From assembly GCF_000002515.2 (NCBI RefSeq), contig NC_006042.1:620001-684000 (forward strand): a stretch of 64,000 nucleotides of DNA, in the 5' to 3' direction. The notes beneath the pieces were generated by a model, which was given only the letters and a program-made list of their open reading frames with translations, was not told where the DNA came from and did no database searches. Each line of letters begins with the position of its first letter. Within the stretch, counting starts at the first letter, position 1. This document shows, piece after piece, positions 21,044 through 30,474 of this stretch. The translations under genes and the position numbers were made by a program. This DNA is from Kluyveromyces lactis (Eukaryota > Ascomycota > Saccharomycetes > Saccharomycetales > Saccharomycetaceae).

Positions 21044-21930
21044 ATTCCGTCAGTTAATGTCCTTTAACGAGGCGCTATCCCTTTTTATTTGTGATTGGAA
21101 TTGTACTAAGTATTATTTTAAAGGCTATATTACATTTTGTTTTATGTCACTAAAATATTATCCCAAACCTCAATCAAAGAAATAACAGAGCTGTCTGAAT
21201 GAAAGTCATTCACTCTGAAGCATGACCCTTGCCAACCCTTACAAAAGCGCATGTAAGAAAGAGTGGACCGAGTGCTACTTAATGTATCTACCGATGGTAA
21301 GTATAACATAAGGCTGAACTTGGTTAACTATTGCTAAATCTTATTGATATACAAATTCATACGACTCTCATAATATTTCAGAGGAAACTACTGAACCAAT
21401 TAAATGGGTAATATTTCCGCCCACCTACTATCAAACTACAAACTGTAGGAATTCAGTTGTTGTTAGCGAAAAGGGCGTTAAATGGGAGTATCCCAGCTCT
21501 GGGCATCTTGAGCTTACTTCTACATGCGTGGAATAAGTCTGCGCCATGATAACCACAACGCGAACCATAATTGAACATGCCGAAATGTGTTTAAGAGCCC
21601 TTGTTTGCTGAGCTAGGAACCAAAAAGATAACCACAAATGACAAGAATACTTATCAACTGGACCATGTACTGAGGTCAAGTATAAAGTAAACCAACTTTA
21701 ACCAAGTTTTGTATCCTTTTCTTTTGGTTCATCAAATTTTTCAGTAAACACCGGGTAATGCAGTGACAAGTTGCATGCTAACCATAGGTCTTATAACCGG
21801 AAGCAGGGCAGCTAAGGAAGATATAAAGGATATGCAGTTACATTTCCATAATGAATGGGGATAATAGACTGTGCAAACAGTGGATTTATATATATATAAG
21901 AGTTTAGGATGAATTTAGATAGTACTTACA
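21044..21930. other. Unusually long gap between USE1 and LSG1, with hairpins
   Basis: This 887-bp stretch lies between two minus-strand genes and has no credible reading frame. On the minus strand 21545-21474 can form a hairpin closed by GGCG/CGCC, followed by ACAACA (21463-21458; fits the H-box pattern ANANNA). A second nested hairpin spans 21457-21390. As I recall, S. cerevisiae has the H/ACA snoRNA gene SNR82 between LSG1 and USE1, so an snR82 homologue may be here; I could not find a properly placed ACA box. The USE1 promoter must also be in this region. Confidence 0.4.
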
Positions 21931-23877
21931 TTAATCGGAAAACATGGAAGCCTTTTTCTTACTCTTCTTGTTCTTCTTGTTATGCTTCTTACCATTTTCG
22001 TTGGCGACGGTTTGCTTATGGAAAGGGTTCGTAAGTCTGCCTTGAACACCGTTCAAATGGAAGAAATTTTTGTCAAGTTCATCAGCTACGTTGTACAAGG
22101 CTGCTTGTTTACCACCATGGTTGACAGATTTAGCTTGTACTTTATCACCATCACCACCAATATGAGCAGAGAACGTTAATCGACTTAAATCGCGAGCAAG
22201 ATCCAAATCTTGTATACCTTTGTGTTTGGCAGCTTCTGCAAGTTGCTCTTGTCTGTTGATAGGTAATTTACTGAACGTGTATAAATCTTTGTTGAATTCC
22301 TTACATTCTTCTCTGGTATATGGCGTATCATCGTCCATGTGAGGCGGTGGATTAATGTACAGGAGTTTACCGTTCACATAATCTTTGAGAATGTAACGAG
22401 AGGCACGAGATTCATCTGCGGCACCAAAACCTTGTGTCATATAACCACGAGCTCTGGCATAAGCAACGAGTAATTCTTGTGCAGTTGGTACTTCACCATT
22501 CCCACCCTCTTCTACGGATTTGGTCTGAATATGGATACCGTAAATGGCTTCCAAAAAGTATTTAGGGACCCTTTCTGCCACTAATGTCGATGGCCCAATA
22601 TAGTCACGTAACTGATCGATCGGTAGAACACCGTTACACACCAATTCACCTTTATTGTATGCAAAATTAGGGAAAACTAGACCTGGACAGTCGCATAACG
22701 TTACCTTATCAGATAACTTGATAGTTTGGAAATGTTTGGTCTTACCAGGGGTAGAAGAGACAGAAACTTTCTTGGCACCCACCAAGGCATTTATAGTGGA
22801 AGACTTACCAACGTTTGGATAACCCACTAGACCTATTTGTATGATTGGCTCTTGACCGGGCAATGGAGGAAGTAGCGGATCGTTTGGCGCTTTATCTAAG
22901 AACAATTCTTCAAGTTGATCGATCTTCAGTATGTTAATTTTATCCAGAATTTCTTTGTTCACTTCTTCCCCATCAAGTTCTTCAATTTCTTCCTCTGTAG
23001 CCAGTATTTCCTCATCGTCCTCTTCTTCAACGTATTCATCCCCTAGTTCCTCTTGTCTCTCTAATATTTCATTAGCCTTGGCAGCAGAAAAGAATGTAAA
23101 AGAGATGCCCCTCGAGAGAAGGTACTTGGCCCAAATAATACGTTGCTTTCTTGTTAATAAATCCGCTTTGTTGATCAAAAGTAAATTCTGTTTCCTGTCA
23201 TCCACTTCTTTCACATATTTCTCTAAATCTGTGGATCTGAATAATAATGGATCTCTGGCATCCACGATTTGGACTACTAGATCACATCGCTCAACAACTC
23301 TCCACAACTGCCTCCAAACTTCAATGTTTCTCTCGAATGGAGTCAATAACAAATCCTCGTTGTCTTCTTGCAAATAGGCTAATTTACGTCTCCATTCCAA
23401 GAATGCTTCCTTTTCTAACCTTTCTAATTCAAATCTGGTCATAGATTCATTCCACTTAGGCCTTCTTGGGACAATCAACTCTCTAGCATGTAATCTCTGC
23501 TTCTCGTTGATCTTACTTTTCTGCTCATTGGTCAAACTAAATCCCTGGGATGTGGCTGCATCGGCACCGTTATCCATTCTGATGATCTTGACATTAGAAT
23601 GTCTGTCCGCTGTGAAATCCTTGTCTGCTAACTCAGCAGTACTCAAAAATTCATCTAATGCAGATTCCTGAGTAACAGATCTCAATTTTACCCAATTAGC
23701 TTCGTGCTTATCGGTAGTGAAACGTTCTTCACCATCTGGCAAATACTGCACTTCATTTTCCTTACGTCTTGCAGTTTGAATTGCCTTACCTAACCCAATA
23801 GTGTTTTTATTCTTCCTTTGAATAGGCTTTGGACCCTTTGGAGGTTTCCACTTCTTTGTTGTTTCCTTTGGTGGCAT
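21931..23877 (-). CDS. LSG1: Cytoplasmic 60S maturation GTPase (circularly permuted)
   Basis: Lsg1 is the GTPase that releases the export adaptor Nmd3 from late pre-60S particles. The 648-residue protein has the circularly permuted order of the YlqF/YawG class. G4 NKAD (236-239) comes before G1 GYPNVGKSS (352-360), and G3 DCPG (396-399) follows. An acidic insert (about 280-305) separates G5 from G1. The C-terminus is Lys-rich. Length is close to S. cerevisiae Lsg1 (about 640; YGL099W). A PAC and an RRPE-like element lie within 110 bp of the start, in the short divergent region shared with DPH7. Confidence 0.97.
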   Translation of the reverse strand: MPPKETTKKWKPPKGPKPIQRKNKNTIGLGKAIQTARRKENEVQYLPDGEERFTTDKHEANWVKLRSVTQESALDEFLSTAELADKDFTADRHSNVKIIRMDNGADAATSQGFSLTNEQKSKINEKQRLHARELIVPRRPKWNESMTRFELERLEKEAFLEWRRKLAYLQEDNEDLLLTPFERNIEVWRQLWRVVERCDLVVQIVDARDPLLFRSTDLEKYVKEVDDRKQNLLLINKADLLTRKQRIIWAKYLLSRGISFTFFSAAKANEILERQEELGDEYVEEEDDEEILATEEEIEELDGEEVNKEILDKINILKIDQLEELFLDKAPNDPLLPPLPGQEPIIQIGLVGYPNVGKSSTINALVGAKKVSVSSTPGKTKHFQTIKLSDKVTLCDCPGLVFPNFAYNKGELVCNGVLPIDQLRDYIGPSTLVAERVPKYFLEAIYGIHIQTKSVEEGGNGEVPTAQELLVAYARARGYMTQGFGAADESRASRYILKDYVNGKLLYINPPPHMDDDTPYTREECKEFNKDLYTFSKLPINRQEQLAEAAKHKGIQDLDLARDLSRLTFSAHIGGDGDKVQAKSVNHGGKQAALYNVADELDKNFFHLNGVQGRLTNPFHKQTVANENGKKHNKKNKKSKKKASMFSD

Positions 23878-23946
23878 GCTGCTAGTCCGTGTTGCTTGTA
23901 GACCTGCCGTTAACTGCTAAGATTGTTGTGCTGATGCTTTGCTTAT

Positions 23947-23980
23947 GATGAGATGAGCTGGTTAACATATTAAAATTTTC
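23947..23980. promoter_or_regulatory. PAC and RRPE elements upstream of LSG1
   Basis: GATGAGATGAGC (23947-23958, PAC core) is followed by TAAAATTTTC (23971-23980, RRPE-like). They lie 70-103 bp upstream of LSG1, a ribosome-biogenesis gene, and may also act on DPH7. Confidence 0.65.
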
Positions 23981-24159
23981 CGCTAGTACGTAAAGTGTAA
24001 AAAAGAAATTGTGTGGTAAACCTGAACTAGAACAGATGGATGGCTCAACAATCTTTACAAAAGCACCCGCATGATGAGGATGCAGAGTACGACTCCAACA
24101 TAGGTATTGCATACCACCTTAGAGGAGCGACAAAATTAGAAGTCAAGAGTTTCTGCAGA

Positions 24160-25299
24160 ATGGAAGAAACTGCAGCTGATAAAAGGGTTACCACGCGTCT
24201 TCCTCCATGTTGCTTGTGTATTTTAAGAGAGAAATTTATCATTGTGGGTACCTATCTCTTGCATAAGGACTCAGGCAATCGAACTGGCTCTATTGAGGTT
24301 TATGATAAAGAATTGAACCTTCTTTCTAGCATAAAAACCTATGGGGCAATTTTAGATTTGAAGCTCAATCCATTCGATGATACTTTACTCGCAACAGCTC
24401 ATTCAACCGGTAATATGATTCTGTGGACGATATCTGTCGACGATGATAATTCATCAATTGATATCAAACTATTGAACAACCTTCAAGTATTTGATCCCAC
24501 ATGTCTAATAACGTCTCTCCAGTTTTCTCCATTGCTGGATAATCTCGTACTTTTAACCACTACTAATGGGGATTTTGCTACTGTTGATATCATACATGGT
24601 GAAATATGCTTTATAGAGGAGGTGGAGCCATCGTATTTCGACTCCTCAACAATAAATTATATTGAGGTGCCAAATGCAGACATCAAAGTTATAAATGTTC
24701 AGAATGACCATGAACAAATCTTTCATTTCAAACATTCTTTGGAGTGCTGGACCGGCGAGTTCGGCTGTTTGGCTCCTTTGAAAGATGTTGTATTCACTGG
24801 TGGTGACGACTCTGCAATTGCAGCTCATGATTTGAATTCAGGCAAAAAGATCTGGTCCAATTCAAAAATTCATCAAGCTGGTGTTACGGCAATTAAGGCT
24901 GCTAGGGAGACATTTAGAGGCAACAAGCCAACAAGTTTAATCACAGGCTCTTATGATGACCATATACGATCCTTTGATCTAAGAATGCTCTCAGAAACCA
25001 CAATATATCCAGGGACAGACGTCCCTGTGGTTAATAAATGGGAAGACAATTTACAGGGTGGTGTTTGGAGATTCTCGGAGGCCCCAACGAATGACGGACT
25101 GTCAAATAACAGACTTATGGTTTGTTGCATGTATAATGGTGCGAAGGTTGTCAACGTCCAAAACGATCATTTCGTGACCGAGCAGTTTATAAAAGAAGGG
25201 CATGAATCAATGTGTTACGGTGGTGATTGGAGTAAAGAAACAGTTGCAACTTGTTCTTTTTATGACAAGTCCCTACAACTTTGGAAAAGTCCAAATTAA
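24160..25299 (+). CDS. DPH7: Diphthine methylesterase, WD40 protein
   Basis: Dph7 (Rrt2) removes a methyl group from the diphthine intermediate on elongation factor 2 before the final amidation. From ATG 24160 the protein has 379 residues and begins MEETAADKRVTTRLPPCCL, which matches the S. cerevisiae N-terminus ending in KTKLPPCCLRIF (YBR246W, about 387 residues). The core YGAILDLKLNPFDDTLLATAHSTGN is nearly identical. WD repeats include GGDDSAIAAHDLNSGKKIWS and TGSYDDHIRSFDLR. An in-frame ATG at 24040 would add 40 residues without visible homology, and a tiny out-of-frame reading frame starts at 24036; I prefer 24160. Confidence 0.9.
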   Translation: MEETAADKRVTTRLPPCCLCILREKFIIVGTYLLHKDSGNRTGSIEVYDKELNLLSSIKTYGAILDLKLNPFDDTLLATAHSTGNMILWTISVDDDNSSIDIKLLNNLQVFDPTCLITSLQFSPLLDNLVLLTTTNGDFATVDIIHGEICFIEEVEPSYFDSSTINYIEVPNADIKVINVQNDHEQIFHFKHSLECWTGEFGCLAPLKDVVFTGGDDSAIAAHDLNSGKKIWSNSKIHQAGVTAIKAARETFRGNKPTSLITGSYDDHIRSFDLRMLSETTIYPGTDVPVVNKWEDNLQGGVWRFSEAPTNDGLSNNRLMVCCMYNGAKVVNVQNDHFVTEQFIKEGHESMCYGGDWSKETVATCSFYDKSLQLWKSPN

Positions 25300-25649
25300 T
25301 ACACATATAGTTTTAAAAGGAACGAAAAAAGCAGACGGAATTGAGACATAATTGATGTGTTCTCACTTCGCTGTTTCGATGAGCTTCAGTATGTATTCTT
25401 TTTTAAATATAGGACCATTTGTTTCATCTTATTAACGCACGTGACTTCAAGTATCTTCATCCTGCAACACCAAAACACGAAAGTTTTGGAAAAACTGGGT
25501 AAGTAATCCTTTGATCTAAAATTTAATTACTTCAGTTAATATAAAGAAAAAGACTTCAAAGATTGGTATTTTGATGAAGTAGTAGGAGCTTCATAATTTC
25601 TGATATCTGAAGCAGCAAATTTGTTTCACTGGTTCTCACGTCATTAAAG
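25300..25649. other. Intergenic region DPH7-ISW1
   Basis: This 350-bp region holds the ISW1 promoter and a CACGTG box at 25438-25443. Nothing else is seen. Confidence 0.6.
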
Positions 25650-28600
25650 ATGGATTCACCTGAGTATTTGGAGAAATTAAAACCCTTTCAAGAGGGAATT
25701 CCCAACAGCATTGCTGAGAAGAAAGAAAGATACTTGCTACCACTGCGTGATTTGGCATCAGGGAAGCGCAAATTTGATGAACAGGGAACAGTAAAGAGAT
25801 TCGAACATTTGCTTGGGTTATCTACTTTATTCAGACATTTCATTGAAAGGAAAGCTGCCAAGGATCCTAGATTTAGAGAGGTATTGGACACTATTGATAA
25901 TGTCAACGGCAAAGCAAATGGTAAGGGAAAGAAACATACAGATGCCCGCAGACGTAAGACTGAAAAGGAAGAGGATGCTGAACTTATGAAAGATGAAGAA
26001 GAAGAGGAAGAGGAGCTTGCTGATGTCGATTTCCAATTCAGAGAAAGTCCAGCTTATGTTAACGGACAGTTAAGACCATACCAAATCCAAGGTTTGAACT
26101 GGCTAGTAGCGTTGCACAAAAATCAACTAGCTGGTATTCTAGCAGATGAAATGGGGTTGGGTAAAACGTTACAAACCATTGCATTTTTGGGTTATCTAAG
26201 ATATATTGAAAAGAAGAATGGCCCCTTCCTTGTGATAGCTCCTAAATCGACTTTAAACAACTGGCTCAGGGAAATTAATAGATGGACTCCAGAGGTAAGC
26301 GCCTTCATTCTTCAAGGTGATAAAGAGGAAAGATCTAAGCTATGTCACGATAAGCTTTTAGCATGCGATTTCGATATCTGTGTTGCATCCTATGAGATTA
26401 TCATTAGAGAAAAAGCCTCCTTTAAAAAAATTGACTGGGAGTATGTTGTTATTGATGAAGCTCATAGAATTAAGAATGAAGAATCCATGCTATCCCAGGT
26501 TCTTAGAGAATTTTCCTCTCGTAACAGGTTACTTATCACTGGTACTCCGCTACAAAATAATCTTCATGAGCTTTGGGCTTTATTGAATTTCTTATTGCCT
26601 GATATTTTTGCTGACTCGGCAACCTTTGATGAATGGTTCTCTAGCGAATCATCTGAAGAGGATAAAGAAAAAGTGGTCAAACAATTGCACACTGTGCTCA
26701 GTCCCTTTTTGCTACGTCGTATCAAGAACGACGTCGAAGGTTCATTACTACCTAAAAAGGAATTGAACGTCTATGTTGGTATGTCTTCAATGCAAAAAAA
26801 GTGGTATAAACAGATTCTCGAAAAAGATATAGATGCAGTTAATGGTTCAAACGGTCAAAAGGAATCAAAAACCCGTTTGTTGAATATTGTCATGCAATTG
26901 AGAAAATGTTGCAATCATCCATACTTATTCGATGGTGCAGAACCAGGTCCTCCATACACTACTGACGAGCATTTAGTATACAATTCAGCCAAATTGAAAG
27001 TGTTGGATAAATTACTAAAAAAATTCAAGGAACAAGGCAGTCGTGTCCTAATTTTCTCTCAGATGTCTCGTGTGCTCGATATCTTGGAGGATTACTGCTA
27101 TTTCCGTGAGTACGAGTACTGTAGAATCGATGGTTCTACTGCACACGAAGATAGAATCAACGCTATTGATGACTATAATGCACCAGATTCTAAGAAGTTC
27201 ATATTTCTTCTAACTACTCGTGCTGGTGGGTTGGGTATCAACTTAACTACTGCAGATATTGTTGTTTTATACGATTCTGACTGGAATCCTCAAGCAGATT
27301 TGCAAGCAATGGATCGTGCGCACAGAATTGGCCAAAAAAAGCAAGTGCGGGTATTCAGATTTGTCACTGACAATAGTGTGGAAGAGAAGATTTTGGAAAG
27401 AGCTACACAGAAACTAAAATTGGATCAGTTAGTCATCCAACAAGGGCGAGTCACTAACAAGAAGAAGGAGAATAAAAATGACTCCAAAGAGGGATTACTT
27501 TCTATGATTCAGCATGGTGCTGTTGATGTCTTCAAGAGCAATGACAGTAGTGCCATGACCAGTCAAACTGGAACACCACATCCAGATGATGGGAAGGACA
27601 AGGATGAAGATGTGGATTTGGATGCCTTGCTAGCACAATCTGAAGATAAGACCAGGAGTTTGAACGCCAAGTATGCAACTTTGGGTTTGGATGAACTTCA
27701 ACGATTCAACCAAGATTCTGCATATGAATGGGATGGTCAAAATTTTAAAAAGAAGGTTGAAAAGGATATCATTAACCCACTATTTATCCCACCTACGAAA
27801 CGTGAACGTTCAACGAATGCTAACTATTCTGTTGATAATTATTACAAAGACGTGTTAAACCCTGGACGTAACAATCAATATACGGTTCCACCAAAGATGC
27901 CAAAATTACAACCTCTAAATAGCCACCAATTATTAAGACCACAATTAAAGGCTATTTACGAAAAGGAAAGAATGTGGATTGCAAAGAAAAACAATTATGT
28001 TCCCAACCTTGATGACGTTGTAACAACTTATGGTGACGTGAAAGATGAAGCAGAAAAGAAAGATAAACTAGAACTTCTAAAGCTATCGATTGCCAATGCA
28101 GAACCATTGACAGAAGAGGAAACTAATAATAAAATTGAATGGGAGAAAGAAGGCTTCCATAACTGGAATAAGTTGGATTTCCGTAAGTTCATTACTGCAT
28201 CAGGTAAACATGGTCGTAATTCTATTCAAGCCATTGCTGCTGAATTCGGTGGTAGCAAGACAGAAGAAGAAGTGAGGGCTTATGCTAAAGCATTCTGGGC
28301 CAATCTTGAAAGAGTGGAAGACTATGAAAGATACGTGAAGAATATTGAGACGGAAGAAGAAAGAGTGAGACGAGTAAAGATGAATCAAGAAGCTCTACGT
28401 AGAAAGATCAGCCAATGCGCAAACCCACTATTTGAACTCAAGTTGAAGTTCCCACCATCTACAAACAATAAGAGAACGTTTTCCGAAGAGGAAGATAGAT
28501 TTATCTTGTTGATGTTATTCAAATACGGACTTGATAGAGAGAACGTATACGAAATGATTAGGGATGAAATCAAGCACCATCCTTTGTTCGAACTTGACTT

Positions 28601-28940
28601 CTTTTTCCAAAGTAGAACGCCAATTGAATTACAGAGAAGAACCATCACTTTGCTCCAATGTCTAGAGAAGGAATTTAATACCGGAATTCAGAAAACAGAT
28701 GAATTAAATGATCGACTAAAGAAAGAAGATGAAGAAGGTGAGAGGTTGCGGGAGAAGTTGAAAGAGGAGAACAAAGCCAGAAGGCAAGAGGAGGAAGAAC
28801 AAGAAGAAGAAGAAGAAGAAAAAGAAGAAGAAGTTAATGGCACTGCAACTCAAAGAAAAGACGAAGCAACTGAAGTTGACACCGAAGTCAATGGAAACAG
28901 CCTTAATGAACCTGAACAGAAAAAGGTAAAGACAGAATAA
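25650..28940 (+). CDS. ISW1: ISWI-class chromatin remodelling ATPase
   Basis: Isw1 slides and spaces nucleosomes (ISW1a/ISW1b complexes). The 1096-residue protein contains, in order, an N-terminal regulatory region with an AutoN-like basic patch (DARRRKTEKEEDAEL near residues 98-112) and an acidic stretch. The Snf2 ATPase follows, with Walker A DEMGLGKT (166-173) and DEAH (269-272). Motif VI is visible as QAMDRAHRIGQKKQV. HAND, SANT (FRKFITASGKHGRNSI) and SLIDE (RTFSEEEDRFILLMLFKYG) domains come next. The tail is Glu-rich. S. cerevisiae Isw1 has about 1129 residues. Adjacency to DPH7 and GPX2 (YBR246W-YBR244W) makes ISW1 more likely than ISW2. Confidence 0.95.
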   Translation: MDSPEYLEKLKPFQEGIPNSIAEKKERYLLPLRDLASGKRKFDEQGTVKRFEHLLGLSTLFRHFIERKAAKDPRFREVLDTIDNVNGKANGKGKKHTDARRRKTEKEEDAELMKDEEEEEEELADVDFQFRESPAYVNGQLRPYQIQGLNWLVALHKNQLAGILADEMGLGKTLQTIAFLGYLRYIEKKNGPFLVIAPKSTLNNWLREINRWTPEVSAFILQGDKEERSKLCHDKLLACDFDICVASYEIIIREKASFKKIDWEYVVIDEAHRIKNEESMLSQVLREFSSRNRLLITGTPLQNNLHELWALLNFLLPDIFADSATFDEWFSSESSEEDKEKVVKQLHTVLSPFLLRRIKNDVEGSLLPKKELNVYVGMSSMQKKWYKQILEKDIDAVNGSNGQKESKTRLLNIVMQLRKCCNHPYLFDGAEPGPPYTTDEHLVYNSAKLKVLDKLLKKFKEQGSRVLIFSQMSRVLDILEDYCYFREYEYCRIDGSTAHEDRINAIDDYNAPDSKKFIFLLTTRAGGLGINLTTADIVVLYDSDWNPQADLQAMDRAHRIGQKKQVRVFRFVTDNSVEEKILERATQKLKLDQLVIQQGRVTNKKKENKNDSKEGLLSMIQHGAVDVFKSNDSSAMTSQTGTPHPDDGKDKDEDVDLDALLAQSEDKTRSLNAKYATLGLDELQRFNQDSAYEWDGQNFKKKVEKDIINPLFIPPTKRERSTNANYSVDNYYKDVLNPGRNNQYTVPPKMPKLQPLNSHQLLRPQLKAIYEKERMWIAKKNNYVPNLDDVVTTYGDVKDEAEKKDKLELLKLSIANAEPLTEEETNNKIEWEKEGFHNWNKLDFRKFITASGKHGRNSIQAIAAEFGGSKTEEEVRAYAKAFWANLERVEDYERYVKNIETEEERVRRVKMNQEALRRKISQCANPLFELKLKFPPSTNNKRTFSEEEDRFILLMLFKYGLDRENVYEMIRDEIKHHPLFELDFFFQSRTPIELQRRTITLLQCLEKEFNTGIQKTDELNDRLKKEDEEGERLREKLKEENKARRQEEEEQEEEEEEKEEEVNGTATQRKDEATEVDTEVNGNSLNEPEQKKVKTE

Positions 28941-29268
28941 ATATCATAAACCCTTCTGAATAGAGAGAATCCATTGTATAATACTGAAATAATATAAAAT
29001 TTGTTGAAAACGAAAACAGTTCCTTAGTTTTTATGCAATTTTTGATTCATTTTATCACTCTTATTATTATTATTATCATTATTTTATTATCATAGTTATT
29101 ATTATTATCAGTTGGTTATATTTACTTTGAACACAGTAAATTAATTAGATATAGAATAGAATCCAACAGTTCAATGAAAAGATTTTAACAACTTCCGGAA
29201 GAGGATAGTGCAATACATTTTATAAATAGAGCAAGAATGGTAGAGTGGAGTCTGTGTTTTAATCAAAT
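28941..29268. other. Convergent intergenic region ISW1-GPX with ATT repeat
   Basis: This 328-bp AT-rich spacer lies between convergent genes. Around 29060-29110 it contains an imperfect ATT trinucleotide repeat. Confidence 0.6.
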
Positions 29269-29754
29269 TTATTCATTCAACAATTTTTCAATAGGTTCTT
29301 CTAACGAAGATGGCTTAGTCAAAGAACTGTACCTTTCAACAACGGTACCCTTCTTGTCAACAAGGAATTTTTCAAAGTTCCATTTGATACCCTTGAAACC
29401 CAACAATCCGGATTTTTCGTTCTTCAAGAAGTCGTAGACTGGGTCAGCTTCAGAACCGTTCACATCAACCTTCTTCAAGATTGGGAAAGAAACACCGTAG
29501 TTTAGTTGACAGAACTGAGAAATCTCTTCATCAGTACCTGGCTCTTGATGTCCAAACTGGTTACATGGGAAACCCAACACAATGAACCCTTTATCCTCGT
29601 ACTTCTTGTACAAAGCTTCTAGTTCCTTATATTGAGGAGTGAACCCGCACTTGGAAGCAACGTTGACAATTAAAACAACTTTACCTTCTAGCTGAGTGAA
29701 TGGGAATGGTTCGCCCTTTTTGTCCTTTGGTGCTAATTCGTAAAACTTAGACAT
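29269..29754 (-). CDS. GPX2: Thiol peroxidase of the glutathione peroxidase family
   Basis: This 161-residue cysteine-type glutathione peroxidase reduces hydroperoxides, using thioredoxin. The peroxidatic Cys is C36 (NVASKCGFTP), the resolving Cys is C82 (FCQLNYGVSFP), and C64 sits in FPCNQFGHQEPG. All three positions agree with S. cerevisiae Hyr1/Gpx3 and Gpx2. Position next to ISW1 and close to ALG7 matches GPX2 (YBR244W). As a pre-duplication species it may serve the roles of both, including the Hyr1 role as peroxide sensor for Yap1. A Yap1-type TTAGTAA lies at 30156-30162 in its long upstream region. Confidence 0.94.
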   Translation of the reverse strand: MSKFYELAPKDKKGEPFPFTQLEGKVVLIVNVASKCGFTPQYKELEALYKKYEDKGFIVLGFPCNQFGHQEPGTDEEISQFCQLNYGVSFPILKKVDVNGSEADPVYDFLKNEKSGLLGFKGIKWNFEKFLVDKKGTVVERYSSLTKPSSLEEPIEKLLNE

Positions 29755-30474
29755 CTTGGTAATTGCTGCTGTTCTTTTAATATATGAAAATATTTTGAAT
29801 ATTGGATATAGCTATAGCTTATTCAACAGTATATACCAAAATATTAACACCAATATCAATCAGAAACGATTTTAGGTGGACAAAAGTTATATTATTTCTG
29901 TATTGAAATATCGGTCTTGTTTATATAGAATCATTTTTTTTTTCCCTGTTTAATTCTCTATTACAAAGAATATTAGAAAGCAGAAGTGCTAAGGAACGGA
30001 ACCAACAATCAGGAACAGCAACGGAACGACAGATTTATCGGCCGGACGATGAAGAACTGTACATTCTGGTAACGGCGTTATAACAGTACTGTAGGTATAT
30101 CATATAAGATTTTATGATGACACCGGGTATATCTGCATCCTATAAGATTTATAGATTAGTAAACTGTCAGTGTTTATTGCTATGTGTCAAAGCATGCGGA
30201 AATGTTCGTTTCTGATGCAATGTATTTCATGTGATTACAAAGCAACGGCTGGATGTGTGCAATTTGGGGCTTAGAACTTAGAATTGATCGGTACATGATA
30301 AACTCCAAGCAGGTGAGAAGACGGCTTTAAACCACCAATGTGGCGTACCTTTTAGCTATAAGGTTTCTATTTGTCAGTGTTTAGATTGAATCTCGAACCC
30401 TTGATGATATCTGGTCACGTGGTCAATAATTACATACATTTTAACATCACATTATGAAGGGATATATACATAAA
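29755..30474. other. Upstream region of the GPX gene
   Basis: This 720-bp region separates two minus-strand genes. It contains a Yap1-type TTAGTAA (30156-30162), two related copies of a TATAAGATTT segment (about 30104-30113 and 30141-30150) and a CACGTG box (30416-30421). I found no RNA gene: an ATGATGA at 30114-30120 resembles a box C but lacks a fitting terminal stem. Confidence 0.5.
30156..30162 (+). promoter_or_regulatory. Yap1-type site TTAGTAA
   Basis: TTAGTAA is a canonical Yap1 response element, about 400 bp upstream of the peroxidase start. It agrees with induction by oxidative stress, which is inferred. Confidence 0.4.

Noticed and set aside
30114-30215. Possible C/D snoRNA (ATGATGA ... 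CTGA)
   Set aside because: Sequences outside the two boxes do not form a terminal stem, and the guide region matches no rRNA I can recall.
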